A stretch of DNA of 64,000 nt. Origin: an uncultured Tenacibaculum sp. (GTDB lineage Bacteria > Bacteroidota > Bacteroidia > Flavobacteriales > Flavobacteriaceae). Each line of letters begins with the position of its first letter. Positions within the stretch are counted from its first letter, which is position 1. Location: positions 1 through 64,000 of the forward strand of contig CANMJA010000022.1 of NCBI GenBank assembly GCA_947498055.1, in the 5' to 3' direction. The position numbers and the translations under genes are program-made. This document shows, one piece after another, positions 38,098 through 48,083 of the stretch. The notes under the pieces were generated by a model. It was given only the letters and a program-made list of their open reading frames with translations. It was not told the DNA's origin and ran no database searches.

Positions 38098-39129
38098 TTA
38101 ATAGATAACCTTTTTTAAATCATAGAAAAAGAAGTTACGGTTTTCGTTCATAGCAACAAATAAACCATTTGGGAACTTTTTGCCTAATGGAATGGTAGTT
38201 ACATCACAACCATCTGTTTTTATAGTAGATAAGTTTACAGATTTTATAAAGGAATTATTCTGTCTGCCAAAAATATTAAAAGTACCTCTTTGTTGGTCGG
38301 AAACAATTAAATACCCGTTTTTTGAATCTGTTTTGGCAATGGCAATGCCTTCTATATCAGATTTAAATTTATTAGAACCAAAACAAGAAAGTTCTTGATT
38401 TCCTTTATTAGGTTCTGCATAATATTTTCGAATACCATGTTGTTCATCTGAATAATAGATAAAACCAAGTTCTTTATCTACAGCAATAGCTTCAATTTCT
38501 TTTTTTCCGCTAAACTTGCCAAATTTTCTAACTAATTTTATATCAAATTTTTTATTAAATGTAATTTCATATTGATATAAATAATTTTCTTTAGGTCCTT
38601 TTTTTCTACTTACAATTATATATGTTTTGTTTGTTTTTGAAGATGTATAAAAAGCGATACCCATAGGAAGTTGTAATTGAATATCTGTAGCATCTTTAAA
38701 AACTTTAAAACCACCATTGTCAAGAGAAGTCATATTAGGAACAGAAAACAATCTTATTTGTTGTTTTTCTCGTTCAGTAAAAGCTAATAAATCGACAGAA
38801 ACACTATCGTTAAGTTGAAAATTATATGAAACATCTACATTGTTGGGTCTTTTTATATTAAAAATGGATTTTTCTTTGATGATTTTACCTTCTAAATTAA
38901 AAGCGTAGATGGCACCATTTGTTTTTTTATCTGTACCGAAGATGATACTTTTTGATGGGTCTTTTGAGTTCACCCAAATGGCAGGGTCGTCTGTATCATT
39001 TACTGTTTGCTCAGTAATAATAGTTGGAGTTATTTTAGGAATATTATTTTCTTTACATGAAGTTACCCAAAAGGTAACTCCTGCAAAGAAAATAAATAAG
39101 GGGGATAATTTATTTTTTAAATAAGTCAT
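38098..39129 (-). CDS. Beta-propeller phytase lipoprotein
   Basis: A 343-residue lipoprotein (lipobox VTSC, cysteine at residue 25) with the beta-propeller phytase fold. Family segments are DTDDPAIWV (45-53), RPNNVDVSY, LPMGIAFY, EIEAIAVDKELGFIYYSDEQHGIRKY and DIEGIAIAKT, which supply the acidic calcium and phosphate site. Such enzymes release phosphate from phytate or related phosphoesters in a calcium-dependent way. It overlaps the upstream TonB receptor gene by 20 bases, implying translational coupling and a joint role in phosphate gathering at the outer membrane. Confidence -1.
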   Translation of the reverse strand: MTYLKNKLSPLFIFFAGVTFWVTSCKENNIPKITPTIITEQTVNDTDDPAIWVNSKDPSKSIIFGTDKKTNGAIYAFNLEGKIIKEKSIFNIKRPNNVDVSYNFQLNDSVSVDLLAFTEREKQQIRLFSVPNMTSLDNGGFKVFKDATDIQLQLPMGIAFYTSSKTNKTYIIVSRKKGPKENYLYQYEITFNKKFDIKLVRKFGKFSGKKEIEAIAVDKELGFIYYSDEQHGIRKYYAEPNKGNQELSCFGSNKFKSDIEGIAIAKTDSKNGYLIVSDQQRGTFNIFGRQNNSFIKSVNLSTIKTDGCDVTTIPLGKKFPNGLFVAMNENRNFFFYDLKKVIY

Positions 39130-41983
39130 ATTTTAAACCAAAAGTTAAACGTCTACCATAAAATTCTAATTGCATAGTTCTTTCTTTACTACCTTGATAA
39201 AAACGTAAAGGTTGGTTTGTTAAATTAGTAATATCTGCATAAAAACGAAGATTCTTAGTAATGGCATAACCTATATTAAAATCTAAGAAAAATTGTTTGT
39301 CATAATAACGATCTTCAAATTCATTTTTACCAAACTCATCTACGTAAGCGTCTGAAAAGTTAGCAGAAATACGAGCCGTTAATTTACCGTCATCATAGCC
39401 TAAAGAGCTGTTAAACATATTTGGTGCAGTATTAGGTAATTCTAAATCATCGCTGCGGTCGTTTATACCATTGGCCTCAGATGTTAAAAAGGTATAGTTA
39501 GCATAAATACTTAAATTTTTAGCAAAGCTAGGTAAGAAACTTAGTTTCTTTTGAATTGCTATTTCTGCACCTAAAATAGTAGCTTCATCTCCATTTTCTG
39601 GTTTAAAAATAGTAAAACCGTTTGTGTTGTTTCCTAAGTTATTATTGGTAGCTTGTGAAAAAGAGACAAACGAAAAATCTTTGATGTCTTTATAAAATAT
39701 TCCAGCAGAAATTAAACCAATGTCTTTAAAATAATGCTCAGCTGTTAGATCAAAGTTCATTGATTTAGCTGGGTCTAAATCTGGGTTACCTAATTGAATT
39801 TCATCATCTTCTCTAATAATGTTTTTGAAAGGAACTAATTCTACATAATTTGGTCGAGCAATTGTATTGGTATATGCGAATCTAACAACACTGTTTGGTG
39901 TAAAATTATATTTTAAATGTATACTAGGTAAAATATTAGTGTACGATCCTTTATCGGTAATAGGAGAGAAGCTTTCAAAATCACCATCTTTATCAAAATT
40001 AATGCTATTTCCAGTTGCAGAGGTTTTGGTATGTTCTATTCTTACACCCGCTAATACAGTAAAATTATCTGATAATTTTTGTTCTGTCATTATATAACCA
40101 GCATATACGTCTTCTTTGGTTAAAAAGTTTTCGCCTAAAAATTCATCATAAATAGGTTCTCCATTGCTTTTATTTAGTAATAAGTTACCTAGCCATCTTT
40201 CATCTGCATATCTACCAGCTTCATATTCATTACCGGTTAAGAAATCGGGGTTGGTATAATCTTTAGTAATGGCTAAATTTAAAGTAGGGTAAATGCCTTC
40301 TAAATCATATTCAAAGAAATCATTATCTCTGGTTTTTGTTTTTAAACGTGTTCTTATACCAAATTTAAAACGACCATCTTTACTGTTTAATATATTTAAA
40401 GGAAGTTGAAAGTTAGCAAATAAGTTAAAATCTTGTTCGTTAGTGTATTTATTTTCTTCAGTAATTTCATCATATTCAAAATTACTAAGATCGTTTGCTT
40501 TGTTAGCATCTACAGGAGTAAAAATAGGAAACCTAGGGTTTAAATTATTATTGTTAATACTGTATTCACTTTCAAAATTAGCATACCTTTCATTTAAGCG
40601 TTCTTCAGAGGCTTCTGCGTAAGAGAAAGTCCAATCTGATTTTAAATTACCAAATAAGTGATCACCTCCTATGGTATAATTTTGCATTCGTTGATCTTCT
40701 AAACGACGATTTTTATTCCTGTTATTATTAATTCCTCCTTTAGATTGGCGAGAAACTTCCACAGGAAATCTTACTAAATTATTTTCTGAATTAATAGAAA
40801 AATCGCCTATTTCAATATCATCTCCATCTAAGATCTCCTGTTTTAATCTAAAACGATTTTCTCTATCGTCTCTCCAATTATACATAGATTTAATGTAGAT
40901 TTTGTTATTATCATCTAGTTGAAAATCAAAATTAGCAGCAATACTTCTTCTTATACGTTGAACAAAATATGTTCTTTGTTGAAATTCTTTTGTATATGAA
41001 TTAACATCTACTTCATTCAAAATAGCATCTCCATCTGCATCTTTCATACCAGTATTGTATTCGAAATTTTTATCCCATTCTGCTTCAATGTTGTGAGAGG
41101 CAAAATCTGTGTCATTAATAGAAGCAGATAACATCCAACCAACTTTTTTATCTTTGCTTCTGTCTCCAATTAAAAAAGAACCGTTTAAAATTCTTTTATT
41201 AGTAATAAAATTAATACCAGAACCTGCTGTAGCCGATAATCTAAAGTTTCGAGGAGCTGTTCTAGTTATTAAATTTACAGAACCTCCCAAAGCATCTCCA
41301 TCCATATCTGGAGTTACGGCTTTGTTGACTTCAATGGTTTGAATCATATCAGACGGAATTAAATCCATTTGAATGTTTCTGTTGTCACCTTCAGCAGAAG
41401 GGATTCTGCTACCATTTAAGGTGACAGAATTTAATTGAGGAGATAATCCTCTTACAATTATATTTCGAGCTTCACCCTGATCTACTTGCATAGTAATTCC
41501 AGGAACTCTTTTTATTGCGTCTCCAATATTAGCATCTGGAAATTTACCTATTTGATCTGTAGAGATCACATTGGTAATATTAATATTAGATTTTTGTTTA
41601 TTAATGGCTTTTGCTTGTCCGCCAATAGAGGTAGAAATAGTAACTTCATTTAAAATAGTTGAGTTAGGTTTCATAACTACTTTTAAAAAAAAGGTTTGGT
41701 TATTAGAAACCGACACCATTTTTTGAATGTTTTCATAACCTAAAAATGAAATTTGTAATTTTTGTTCGCCTACAGGAATATTTACAATAGTAAAATTTCC
41801 ATCAAAATCTGAAATAGCTCCTTTTTTAAGATTTTCGATATAAATACTAGCTCCTGGAACATAAATACCATTTTCGTCTGTAATGATACCTTTTATGTTT
41901 CCTGTTTGTGCTATTATCTTGCTAAAATTAAATAGCAAAATAATTGAAAATAATAATAGTTTTAAATAATTAAACCGCCCCAT
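39110..41983 (-). CDS. TonB-dependent outer-membrane receptor
   Basis: A 957-residue receptor. Signal peptide ends near residue 25 (KIIAQ). A carboxypeptidase-regulatory-like domain (about 28-110) is followed by the plug (about 130-240; DAIKRVPGITMQ, NIIVRGLSPQLNSVTLNGSR, ALGGSVNLIT) and a 22-strand barrel ending in GLKYDLFKK. The plug form with RVPGITMQVDQGEARNI is the TonB-receptor type that often imports sugars or phosphorylated compounds. No SusD partner is present. Its 3' end overlaps the phytase gene, so the likely substrate is phytate or its products. Nothing like a B12 riboswitch precedes it. Confidence -1.
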   Translation of the reverse strand: MGRFNYLKLLLFSIILLFNFSKIIAQTGNIKGIITDENGIYVPGASIYIENLKKGAISDFDGNFTIVNIPVGEQKLQISFLGYENIQKMVSVSNNQTFFLKVVMKPNSTILNEVTISTSIGGQAKAINKQKSNINITNVISTDQIGKFPDANIGDAIKRVPGITMQVDQGEARNIIVRGLSPQLNSVTLNGSRIPSAEGDNRNIQMDLIPSDMIQTIEVNKAVTPDMDGDALGGSVNLITRTAPRNFRLSATAGSGINFITNKRILNGSFLIGDRSKDKKVGWMLSASINDTDFASHNIEAEWDKNFEYNTGMKDADGDAILNEVDVNSYTKEFQQRTYFVQRIRRSIAANFDFQLDDNNKIYIKSMYNWRDDRENRFRLKQEILDGDDIEIGDFSINSENNLVRFPVEVSRQSKGGINNNRNKNRRLEDQRMQNYTIGGDHLFGNLKSDWTFSYAEASEERLNERYANFESEYSINNNNLNPRFPIFTPVDANKANDLSNFEYDEITEENKYTNEQDFNLFANFQLPLNILNSKDGRFKFGIRTRLKTKTRDNDFFEYDLEGIYPTLNLAITKDYTNPDFLTGNEYEAGRYADERWLGNLLLNKSNGEPIYDEFLGENFLTKEDVYAGYIMTEQKLSDNFTVLAGVRIEHTKTSATGNSINFDKDGDFESFSPITDKGSYTNILPSIHLKYNFTPNSVVRFAYTNTIARPNYVELVPFKNIIREDDEIQLGNPDLDPAKSMNFDLTAEHYFKDIGLISAGIFYKDIKDFSFVSFSQATNNNLGNNTNGFTIFKPENGDEATILGAEIAIQKKLSFLPSFAKNLSIYANYTFLTSEANGINDRSDDLELPNTAPNMFNSSLGYDDGKLTARISANFSDAYVDEFGKNEFEDRYYDKQFFLDFNIGYAITKNLRFYADITNLTNQPLRFYQGSKERTMQLEFYGRRLTFGLKYDLFKK

Positions 41984-42256
41984 TTTATGTTTTTAAAGTT
42001 TGGTTAAAACTATTTAATTGTGTTTTTTTTAATGTTTATTTAAAAATAAATAAAAGTTTTTAAAATGAAAATTCACATGTGTTTTTAGCCTATTATTTAC
42101 TGTTTCTTAAATTTAAAAAAACAAATAATTAATCATAGCCTTTAGTTATTTCTTTGTAAGGTGTTTAAAATAGAGAAGCAAAAAAAGAGGGAGATTTAAA
42201 AAAAAATAAAAAACCCTATTAATTTTTTAAATTAATAGGGTTGAAGAAAAAAACAG
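41984..42256. other. Non-coding region upstream of the TonB receptor
   Basis: AT-rich, without a gene. No TAnnTTTG promoter or riboswitch core is evident upstream of the receptor. The right end holds the terminator of tRNA-Pro(TGG). Confidence -1.
42212..42242 (-). terminator. Terminator after tRNA-Pro(TGG)
   Basis: AACCCTATTAAT (42212-42223) pairs with ATTAATAGGGTT (42231-42242); a T-rich run follows on the minus strand. Confidence -1.
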
Positions 42257-42331
42257 TCGGGGTGGCAGGATTCGAACCTGCGACCTCCTCGTCCCAAACG
42301 AGGCGCGATGACCGGGCTACGCTACACCCCG
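42257..42331 (-). tRNA. tRNA-Pro (anticodon TGG)
   Basis: Minus-strand cloverleaf: acceptor CGGGGTG with CACCCCG, discriminator A, anticodon stem CCTCG/CGAGG around loop TTTGGGA, T-arm with GGTTCGAATCC. Upstream, TATATTTG (42346-42353) with a TTG 24 bases further (42378-42380) is a slightly wide promoter. Confidence -1.
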
Positions 42332-42345
42332 TAATTTTCGAGGTG

Positions 42346-42380
42346 CAAATATACGAATTTTTTTAAGATATACTAATCAA
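42346..42380 (-). promoter_or_regulatory. Candidate tRNA-Pro(TGG) promoter
   Basis: TTG, 24 bases, TATATTTG on the minus strand. The -7 box is exact, but the spacer is one base beyond the usual 17-23. Confidence -1.
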
Positions 42381-42468
42381 ATTTAATAATTATTGTGTAA
42401 GATAATTATTAGTTATCGTCTAATTGTCAAAATGTATAGGGATCTTTTTTACTCACCTAAAAAAAATA

Positions 42469-42476
42469 TACATTTG
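42469..42476 (+). promoter_or_regulatory. Possible trxB -7 element
   Basis: TACATTTG fits TAnnTTTG and ends 22 bases before the trxB ATG. No TTG box is at the right distance. Confidence -1.
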
Positions 42477-42498
42477 TAATTCGAAAAAAAATTACCCA

Positions 42499-43446
42499 AT
42501 GTCAAATACAATAGAAAAAATAAAATGTTTAATCATAGGTTCTGGACCAGCTGGTTACACAGCCGCTATATATGCTTCTAGAGCCGATATGAAACCTGTA
42601 ATGTATACAGGAATGCAAATGGGAGGACAGTTAACTACTACTACAGAAGTAGATAATTTTCCTGGATATCCGAATGGTACAGACGGAACAGCAATGATGG
42701 AGGATTTAAAAAATCAAGCAGAACGTTTTGGTACGGAAGTTCGTTTTGGATTAGTAACGAAAGTAGAGTTTTCTACAGAAGTAGGAGGAGTTCATAAAGT
42801 TATTGTAGACGAAGAGAAAGAGATAGAAGCAGAGACAGTAATTATTTCTACAGGTGCGACTGCTAAATATTTAGGGCTAGAAAGTGAAGAACGATTAAAA
42901 GGTGGTGGTGTATCTGCTTGTGCAACTTGCGATGGTTTCTTTTATAAAGGGCAAGATGTAGTAGTTGTAGGTGCAGGAGATACAGCTGCTGAAGAAGCGA
43001 CTTATTTAGCAAATATTTGTAATAAGGTAACAATGTTGGTTCGTAAAGACTATATGAAAGCATCGAAAGCTATGCAGCATAGAGTGAATAAAACAGAAAA
43101 CATAGAAGTGTTATTCAATACAGAAATAGACGAGGTATTAGGTACGAATGTAGTAGAAGGAGTTAGGGCTGTAAATAACCAATCTAAAGATAAAATAGAT
43201 ATTCCTGTAACTGGAGTATTTATAGCAATTGGTCATACACCAAACACAAACATATTTAAAGGTATTTTAGATATGGATGACGCTGGTTATTTAATAACAG
43301 AAGGAAAATCTACCAAAACAAATATTCCTGGGGTATTTGCAGCAGGTGATGTACAAGATAAAGAGTATCGCCAAGCAGTTACAGCAGCAGGAACAGGTTG
43401 TATGGCTGCTTTAGATGCAGAACGCTATTTAGGAGCGCTACATTAA
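42499..43446 (+). CDS. trxB: Thioredoxin-disulfide reductase
   Basis: NADPH-dependent FAD enzyme that keeps thioredoxin reduced. I choose the ATG at 42499 (MSNTIEKIKCLIIGSG); the open frame upstream is not typical protein. FAD motif GSGPAGYTAA (15-24), redox pair CATC (Cys141, Cys144), NADPH motif GAGDTAAEEA and the C-terminal AAGDVQDKEYRQAVTAAGTG are all present. The 315 residues match low-Mr reductases. A hairpin terminator follows, so it is monocistronic. Confidence -1.
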   Translation: MSNTIEKIKCLIIGSGPAGYTAAIYASRADMKPVMYTGMQMGGQLTTTTEVDNFPGYPNGTDGTAMMEDLKNQAERFGTEVRFGLVTKVEFSTEVGGVHKVIVDEEKEIEAETVIISTGATAKYLGLESEERLKGGGVSACATCDGFFYKGQDVVVVGAGDTAAEEATYLANICNKVTMLVRKDYMKASKAMQHRVNKTENIEVLFNTEIDEVLGTNVVEGVRAVNNQSKDKIDIPVTGVFIAIGHTPNTNIFKGILDMDDAGYLITEGKSTKTNIPGVFAAGDVQDKEYRQAVTAAGTGCMAALDAERYLGALH

Positions 43447-43464
43447 AATACTAATTTAAAATAA

Positions 43465-43495
43465 AAAGAGTTCTTTATAAAGAACTCTTTTTTTA
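43465..43495 (+). terminator. trxB terminator
   Basis: AAAGAGTTCTTT (43465-43476) and its complement (43479-43490), followed by T residues. It ends just before the LRR gene start. Confidence -1.
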
Positions 43496-43498
43496 TAC

Positions 43499-44941
43499 AT
43501 GAAGAAGTTATTATTTATTGTTTTTATATTTTGTATTCAACAAATACAAGGAGTTAGTTGTTTAAATGAAGACGAAAAAGAATTTTTAGAAGAATTAATG
43601 GCTAAAAATTCAAAAAGACTCAAAGCTTTAGGGTGGTCTTTTGAAAATGATTTTTCTGAATGGAAGGGACTAGTGATAAAAGATTGCACTATACAATCTA
43701 TCGATTTATCTAACATTAATATTCACGAAATTCCTAATACGATCATTTATTTACAAAATTTAGAAACTTTAAAAATGGATGTATATAGAAAAGTTTCTAG
43801 AAATCTATTTAGTTTGCCCAAGTTAAAAACGCTTCATATTAAGGGAAGTGCAATAAAAAAAGCACTCTCATTTATTCATCGACTTAAAAGTTTGCAAGCT
43901 TTAAAATTAGAAGTAGGATTAAAAGATATTACTGGAGAAATATTAGAACTAACTAACTTAGAATATATAGACTTTTCAAATAATTATATAGAAAATTTAC
44001 CACAAGAAATACTAACTTTAACAAACTTAAAGCATATAAATTTATCTAATAATAGTTATTTAGAAGGAAATATAGAAGTGTTTAATGGTTTTAATAATTT
44101 GATGTATTTAAATCTTAATAAAACCAGAATGTTTGGAAACTTTAAAAGTAAATCTGAAAATTTAAAGCATCTAAACTTATCTAATATAGATATGAATAAA
44201 GGGGTTTTAGATATTTCTAAATCAAGTGGTATTGAATTTTTAAAAGTTAAAAATGCAGAATTAAAAAAGATTTTAGGACTTCAAAAACAAAAGAAATTAA
44301 AAATAGTAGATATAAGTAATAATTTTATATCAACAGATGATAATTTTACGTTTAAATTATGCGAACAACTAGATTCTTTAAATTTTAGTAAAAATGAATT
44401 AACTAAGGTGCCCTCATTAGGTAGCTCACCGGCATATATTAATTTTTCCTCTAACCCTATTTTTTCACTTACAACCAACGATTATAAAAATTTAAAAGGA
44501 TCTAAATCTATCGACTTATCGTATATGAGTATTGATAAGCTATCATCTGATATTAAATTTTTAAATACTTGCGAAACATTAAATATTTCCAACAACAATA
44601 TAAAAGAATTGCCAAAAGAATTAGCAGATTTTAAGCGTCTTAAAAGTTTAAACGTAAGAAAAAACCAACTTTCAGAATTTTCTTTTGTTTTACCTAATTT
44701 ACAAGAATTGATATTAGTGCAAAATCAATTTTTAAAAATACCTGATGCTATTTTTAAAAACAAACAGTTAGAAGTTTTCTACATAAGTGATTTTGAATTA
44801 AAAAAAGTACCATACCAATTTTTAGAATTAAAATATTTGAAGGATTTATATGTGCCTTTTACAGGAGAAAATGATGAGGTTTTATGTAAGTTGAAGAAAA
44901 AAGGGATGTTGTTTAATAACATGTATGTGGAATGTAAATAA
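43499..44941 (+). CDS. Secreted leucine-rich-repeat protein
   Basis: A 480-residue protein with a signal peptide (about 1-19) and no membrane anchor. From about residue 70 it is built of leucine-rich repeats of about 23 residues, recognisable in LTNLEYIDFSNNYIENLPQEI, LTNLKHINLSNNSYLEG, CETLNISNNNIKELPKELA and LQELILVQNQFLKIPDAIF. LRR folds bind proteins. There is no T9SS sorting domain, so it is probably periplasmic or released by another route. It sits immediately after the trxB terminator and eight bases before the ankyrin gene. The ligand is unknown. Confidence -1.
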   Translation: MKKLLFIVFIFCIQQIQGVSCLNEDEKEFLEELMAKNSKRLKALGWSFENDFSEWKGLVIKDCTIQSIDLSNINIHEIPNTIIYLQNLETLKMDVYRKVSRNLFSLPKLKTLHIKGSAIKKALSFIHRLKSLQALKLEVGLKDITGEILELTNLEYIDFSNNYIENLPQEILTLTNLKHINLSNNSYLEGNIEVFNGFNNLMYLNLNKTRMFGNFKSKSENLKHLNLSNIDMNKGVLDISKSSGIEFLKVKNAELKKILGLQKQKKLKIVDISNNFISTDDNFTFKLCEQLDSLNFSKNELTKVPSLGSSPAYINFSSNPIFSLTTNDYKNLKGSKSIDLSYMSIDKLSSDIKFLNTCETLNISNNNIKELPKELADFKRLKSLNVRKNQLSEFSFVLPNLQELILVQNQFLKIPDAIFKNKQLEVFYISDFELKKVPYQFLELKYLKDLYVPFTGENDEVLCKLKKKGMLFNNMYVECK

Positions 44942-44948
44942 ATAACAA

Positions 44949-46406
44949 ATGAAAATCATTACTATTTTTTCTTTATTAGTCGCATTTCTGGGAAATTCAC
45001 AGACAAAAATTAAATTAGCAAAAAATCCATATTCAGAAGATACGCATAAAATTGTATTATTAAAAAATAATTATGATAAAGGAGATGCAAAGTTTTATGA
45101 TATAAAAACTAGAAAAATAAAATATGCTTGGAGAGGTTTAAATATTGATGTTTTAGAATTTAAGTCCCTATTAATAGATGAGAAAAGAAATAGTTATGAT
45201 ATTACACTTCAGTTAGATGCTGATGGAATTCTTCAGCTAGACAAGCATACAACAGAATATAGAGATGAAATTCTAGCTTTTGTTTTTAATGATACCATAT
45301 ACCAAACTCAAAAAATAGGAGACCCTATATTGGATGGACGATTTAAGATAAAGAATTTAACAAAGAAGCAGAAAAATAGAATAGTTACTACCTATAAAGC
45401 TTTACCATCTTATGATTTACAAAAACAATTATATAGTGCAATTCAATCTGGAAAAATAAAAAAAATAGATTCTCTATTAGAAAAAGGTGCGCAGTTAATT
45501 GATGGTGGTTATAAAATTGGCTATAATAATTTTAGAAATGTAATTTATGAACTGTTTAGATATAAAAATTCTAAATATGAAAAATATCCTAAAACAGTTA
45601 ATCATTTGCTAAAACGAGGATTTATACCCAAACCGAAAACTATAATTGAAGCAATTGTTTTTGAAGATATACCGTATGTACGAAGCTTTTTTATGGCTGA
45701 AAAAAATGTAGGAAAAAGAGAAAAATTATTGAGGAAATATGTAGATGATATTATAGACAATGGTTCTTTAGGATTGCTAAAACTGGTAGAAGAATTAGGA
45801 TTAAAATTAGAAAAAGTAACCATAAAAAAAGAAAGTATTTTAACATGGGCTGTTTTAAAAGGAGACGGAGAAATAATTAGTTATTTATTAAAGAAGAAAA
45901 TTCCTAGAGATAATTCAACATTATTAGTTTATGCCTGTTCCTATAGAATTATTAAAACGGTAGATGTTCTTTTAGATTATGGTATTGATATTAATATGCT
46001 AAATGAAAACAAAGACAATTTAGCTCAAGTTTTATTAGATTATGAATTTCAACAAGATTATTACTACAATAATTTTTCATTAATAAAGACACCTTTATTA
46101 ATAGAAAGAGGTTTAAAAGTAACTACTAAAAATAATAAAGGACAAACTGTTTTACATACTTTAGGAATTCATGTAAAAGACTTCTTTAATTATCGAGAAG
46201 GTCAGAGTTCTGGTTATAGTTCTGTTAAAGCAGCGGAAAAAATTATAGCGTTAGTAAAACTTATAAAACTAAAAGGAGTAGATACTAAAACTAAAGATAA
46301 TAAAGGATTTACTGCTTATGATTATGTTTCTAGAGACGAAGAGATGTTTAAGGAAGAATTATGGAAAAAATCAGTAGTTAAAGAATTATTAGAAGTGTTT
46401 AAATAA
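44949..46406 (+). CDS. Secreted ankyrin-repeat-like protein
   Basis: A 485-residue protein with a signal peptide (MKIITIFSLLVAFLGNSQ). The N-terminal 140 residues form a beta-rich domain of unknown kind. From about 160 the sequence shows ankyrin-type helical repeats: LYSAIQSGKIKKIDSLLEKG, ESILTWAVLKGDGEIISYLLKK, STLLVYACSYRIIKTVDVLLDYG, and near the end GQTVLHTLG and DTKTKDNKGFTAYDYVS. It directly follows the LRR gene, so both are probably expressed together as exported protein-binding modules. No enzyme motif is seen. Confidence -1.
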   Translation: MKIITIFSLLVAFLGNSQTKIKLAKNPYSEDTHKIVLLKNNYDKGDAKFYDIKTRKIKYAWRGLNIDVLEFKSLLIDEKRNSYDITLQLDADGILQLDKHTTEYRDEILAFVFNDTIYQTQKIGDPILDGRFKIKNLTKKQKNRIVTTYKALPSYDLQKQLYSAIQSGKIKKIDSLLEKGAQLIDGGYKIGYNNFRNVIYELFRYKNSKYEKYPKTVNHLLKRGFIPKPKTIIEAIVFEDIPYVRSFFMAEKNVGKREKLLRKYVDDIIDNGSLGLLKLVEELGLKLEKVTIKKESILTWAVLKGDGEIISYLLKKKIPRDNSTLLVYACSYRIIKTVDVLLDYGIDINMLNENKDNLAQVLLDYEFQQDYYYNNFSLIKTPLLIERGLKVTTKNNKGQTVLHTLGIHVKDFFNYREGQSSGYSSVKAAEKIIALVKLIKLKGVDTKTKDNKGFTAYDYVSRDEEMFKEELWKKSVVKELLEVFK

Positions 46407-46408
46407 AA

Positions 46409-47992
46409 CTATTTTTTTTGAACAGGTAACTTAAAAGTTCTAGAAATTTTCACGATCTCTTTATAAGTAATTTTGTCAATATATTTAATTTCTTTATTAA
46501 AATAAAACTGGAAACTTTCAAGTGTTCTTTCTTTTAGTAAATTAGTAAATAAAAAGTGATTTTTAACGATAAATTTCTCTTTTAAAGTAGGAATTTCCTC
46601 TTTTAAAAGAGAAGAGTAATTATTTAATTTCGTTTTTAAAACTGGTAATTCTCTTTTGTTAGAATCATAAAAAGAATAAAAATTCCCTGCATTTTTAATT
46701 TCAAGTTCGTTAGAATTCCATTTTATGATTCCGTTTTTTAATGCATTTTCTTTTGTTATAGAAATGATTTTTGGGTTGCCATAAGCTCCAGAAAACTCAG
46801 CATCAATTTTAAAATAAGCAATTGGTAATTTACAAAATTCATAACCTAAAGAATATGTTATAGGATGTTCATAATTAATTAGCATGAAATCAGTATTTAA
46901 ATTCTGTTCAATAAGTAATTTATCAGAAGCACTATATGCTTTAATTTTTTTAACTTTTACAGGAATAGGAATTTTAGAAGAAGCAATATCAATAGTAAGA
47001 TTTACACATTTTCTACCAATATCTATTTTAAAAGGATTCACATTATTTATAGTACTTTTCATTGTTTTTTTAGAGTTAAAAAGCAATTTACTATAAGCTA
47101 ATTTTAATGAATCTTTATTTGGAGTTTTATAATATTGTGGTACAAAAAAGTCTTTATTAATTTTGTGATCCATGATATTCGAATAATTATTAATCTGTAA
47201 GTGAGGCTGTCCTTTTAAATCTTGTGTGATTAATTGGGTTGAGTTCTCATAAAGAAAAAGCACTCTCATTTGTAAAGGCATACCATCTAATTCGTTAATT
47301 ACTAAAACAATATCGACTTGATTTAAGTTTTTGTCAATTATTTCTCTATTTCTATTTCTAATAGGAGTGTAAAATTCTGTTTGTAATTTAAAAACAGCTT
47401 TATTATCTATTATGGCTATTAATTGACCTGTAAGTTTATTTATATTATTAAGAAAACTATTTTTTGGAAGATCTATGGTAAAAAGTTCATTTATTTTAAA
47501 TGTTTTACCAGTGAAAAAATTTAAAGTATTAAAGTTTAAGTTATCGACATATTCTTTTAATAATTTTTTGTCTCTTGGTCTCAGAGAATGGTTGTTTTCT
47601 AAAAAAGTATACTTTGCGTTTTCTACTGAGTTTCCCTCATTATCTATATGAAGAAAATTATTTTTCCTTGTCAGGAACTTTTGAAGAGCATATATTCTAT
47701 AATTTTTCAAAGAATCTACAGGTTGTTTTAAATGGAAAAACAATTTGTTTTTTTTACTGATTTCTACATTGGTAAACTCTTGTAATACTTTATAGCCACT
47801 CTTTTTTTTGTGAAAAGTAAGGGTAGCAGAGGCATTAGAATTTAATTTGTTATAATTATCATTGACAAGAAATTGAGTAATATACTCATAATTAGTATTT
47901 ACTTTAGGCTTAAAATCTAAACGGATTTTTTCTTGACTAAAAAGAGATATAGAGAAAATTAGAATACTACTTGAAATGAAGTTTTTCATCAT
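46409..47992 (-). CDS. Secreted protein of unknown function
   Basis: A 527-residue protein with a signal peptide (about 1-20, ending SLFSQ) and no further membrane helix. I do not recognise a family. The N-terminal two thirds look beta-rich (KIRLDFKPKVNTNYEYITQFLVND, IVLVINELDGMPLQMRVLFLYEN), reminiscent of periplasmic beta-sandwich or lipoprotein-carrier-like folds, but this is only an impression. Two Cys residues (VNLTI context and EFCKL) may form a disulphide. It ends two bases from the convergent ankyrin gene. A complete Flavobacterium-type promoter precedes it. Confidence -1.
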   Translation of the reverse strand: MMKNFISSSILIFSISLFSQEKIRLDFKPKVNTNYEYITQFLVNDNYNKLNSNASATLTFHKKKSGYKVLQEFTNVEISKKNKLFFHLKQPVDSLKNYRIYALQKFLTRKNNFLHIDNEGNSVENAKYTFLENNHSLRPRDKKLLKEYVDNLNFNTLNFFTGKTFKINELFTIDLPKNSFLNNINKLTGQLIAIIDNKAVFKLQTEFYTPIRNRNREIIDKNLNQVDIVLVINELDGMPLQMRVLFLYENSTQLITQDLKGQPHLQINNYSNIMDHKINKDFFVPQYYKTPNKDSLKLAYSKLLFNSKKTMKSTINNVNPFKIDIGRKCVNLTIDIASSKIPIPVKVKKIKAYSASDKLLIEQNLNTDFMLINYEHPITYSLGYEFCKLPIAYFKIDAEFSGAYGNPKIISITKENALKNGIIKWNSNELEIKNAGNFYSFYDSNKRELPVLKTKLNNYSSLLKEEIPTLKEKFIVKNHFLFTNLLKERTLESFQFYFNKEIKYIDKITYKEIVKISRTFKLPVQKK

Positions 47993-48083
47993 AATTTAAG
48001 ATGGAAATATTTTTTATTTAAATAGAAATATAAGAATTTGTTTAAATGCAGTTTATGTATAATTCATATTTGTAGGTATTATA

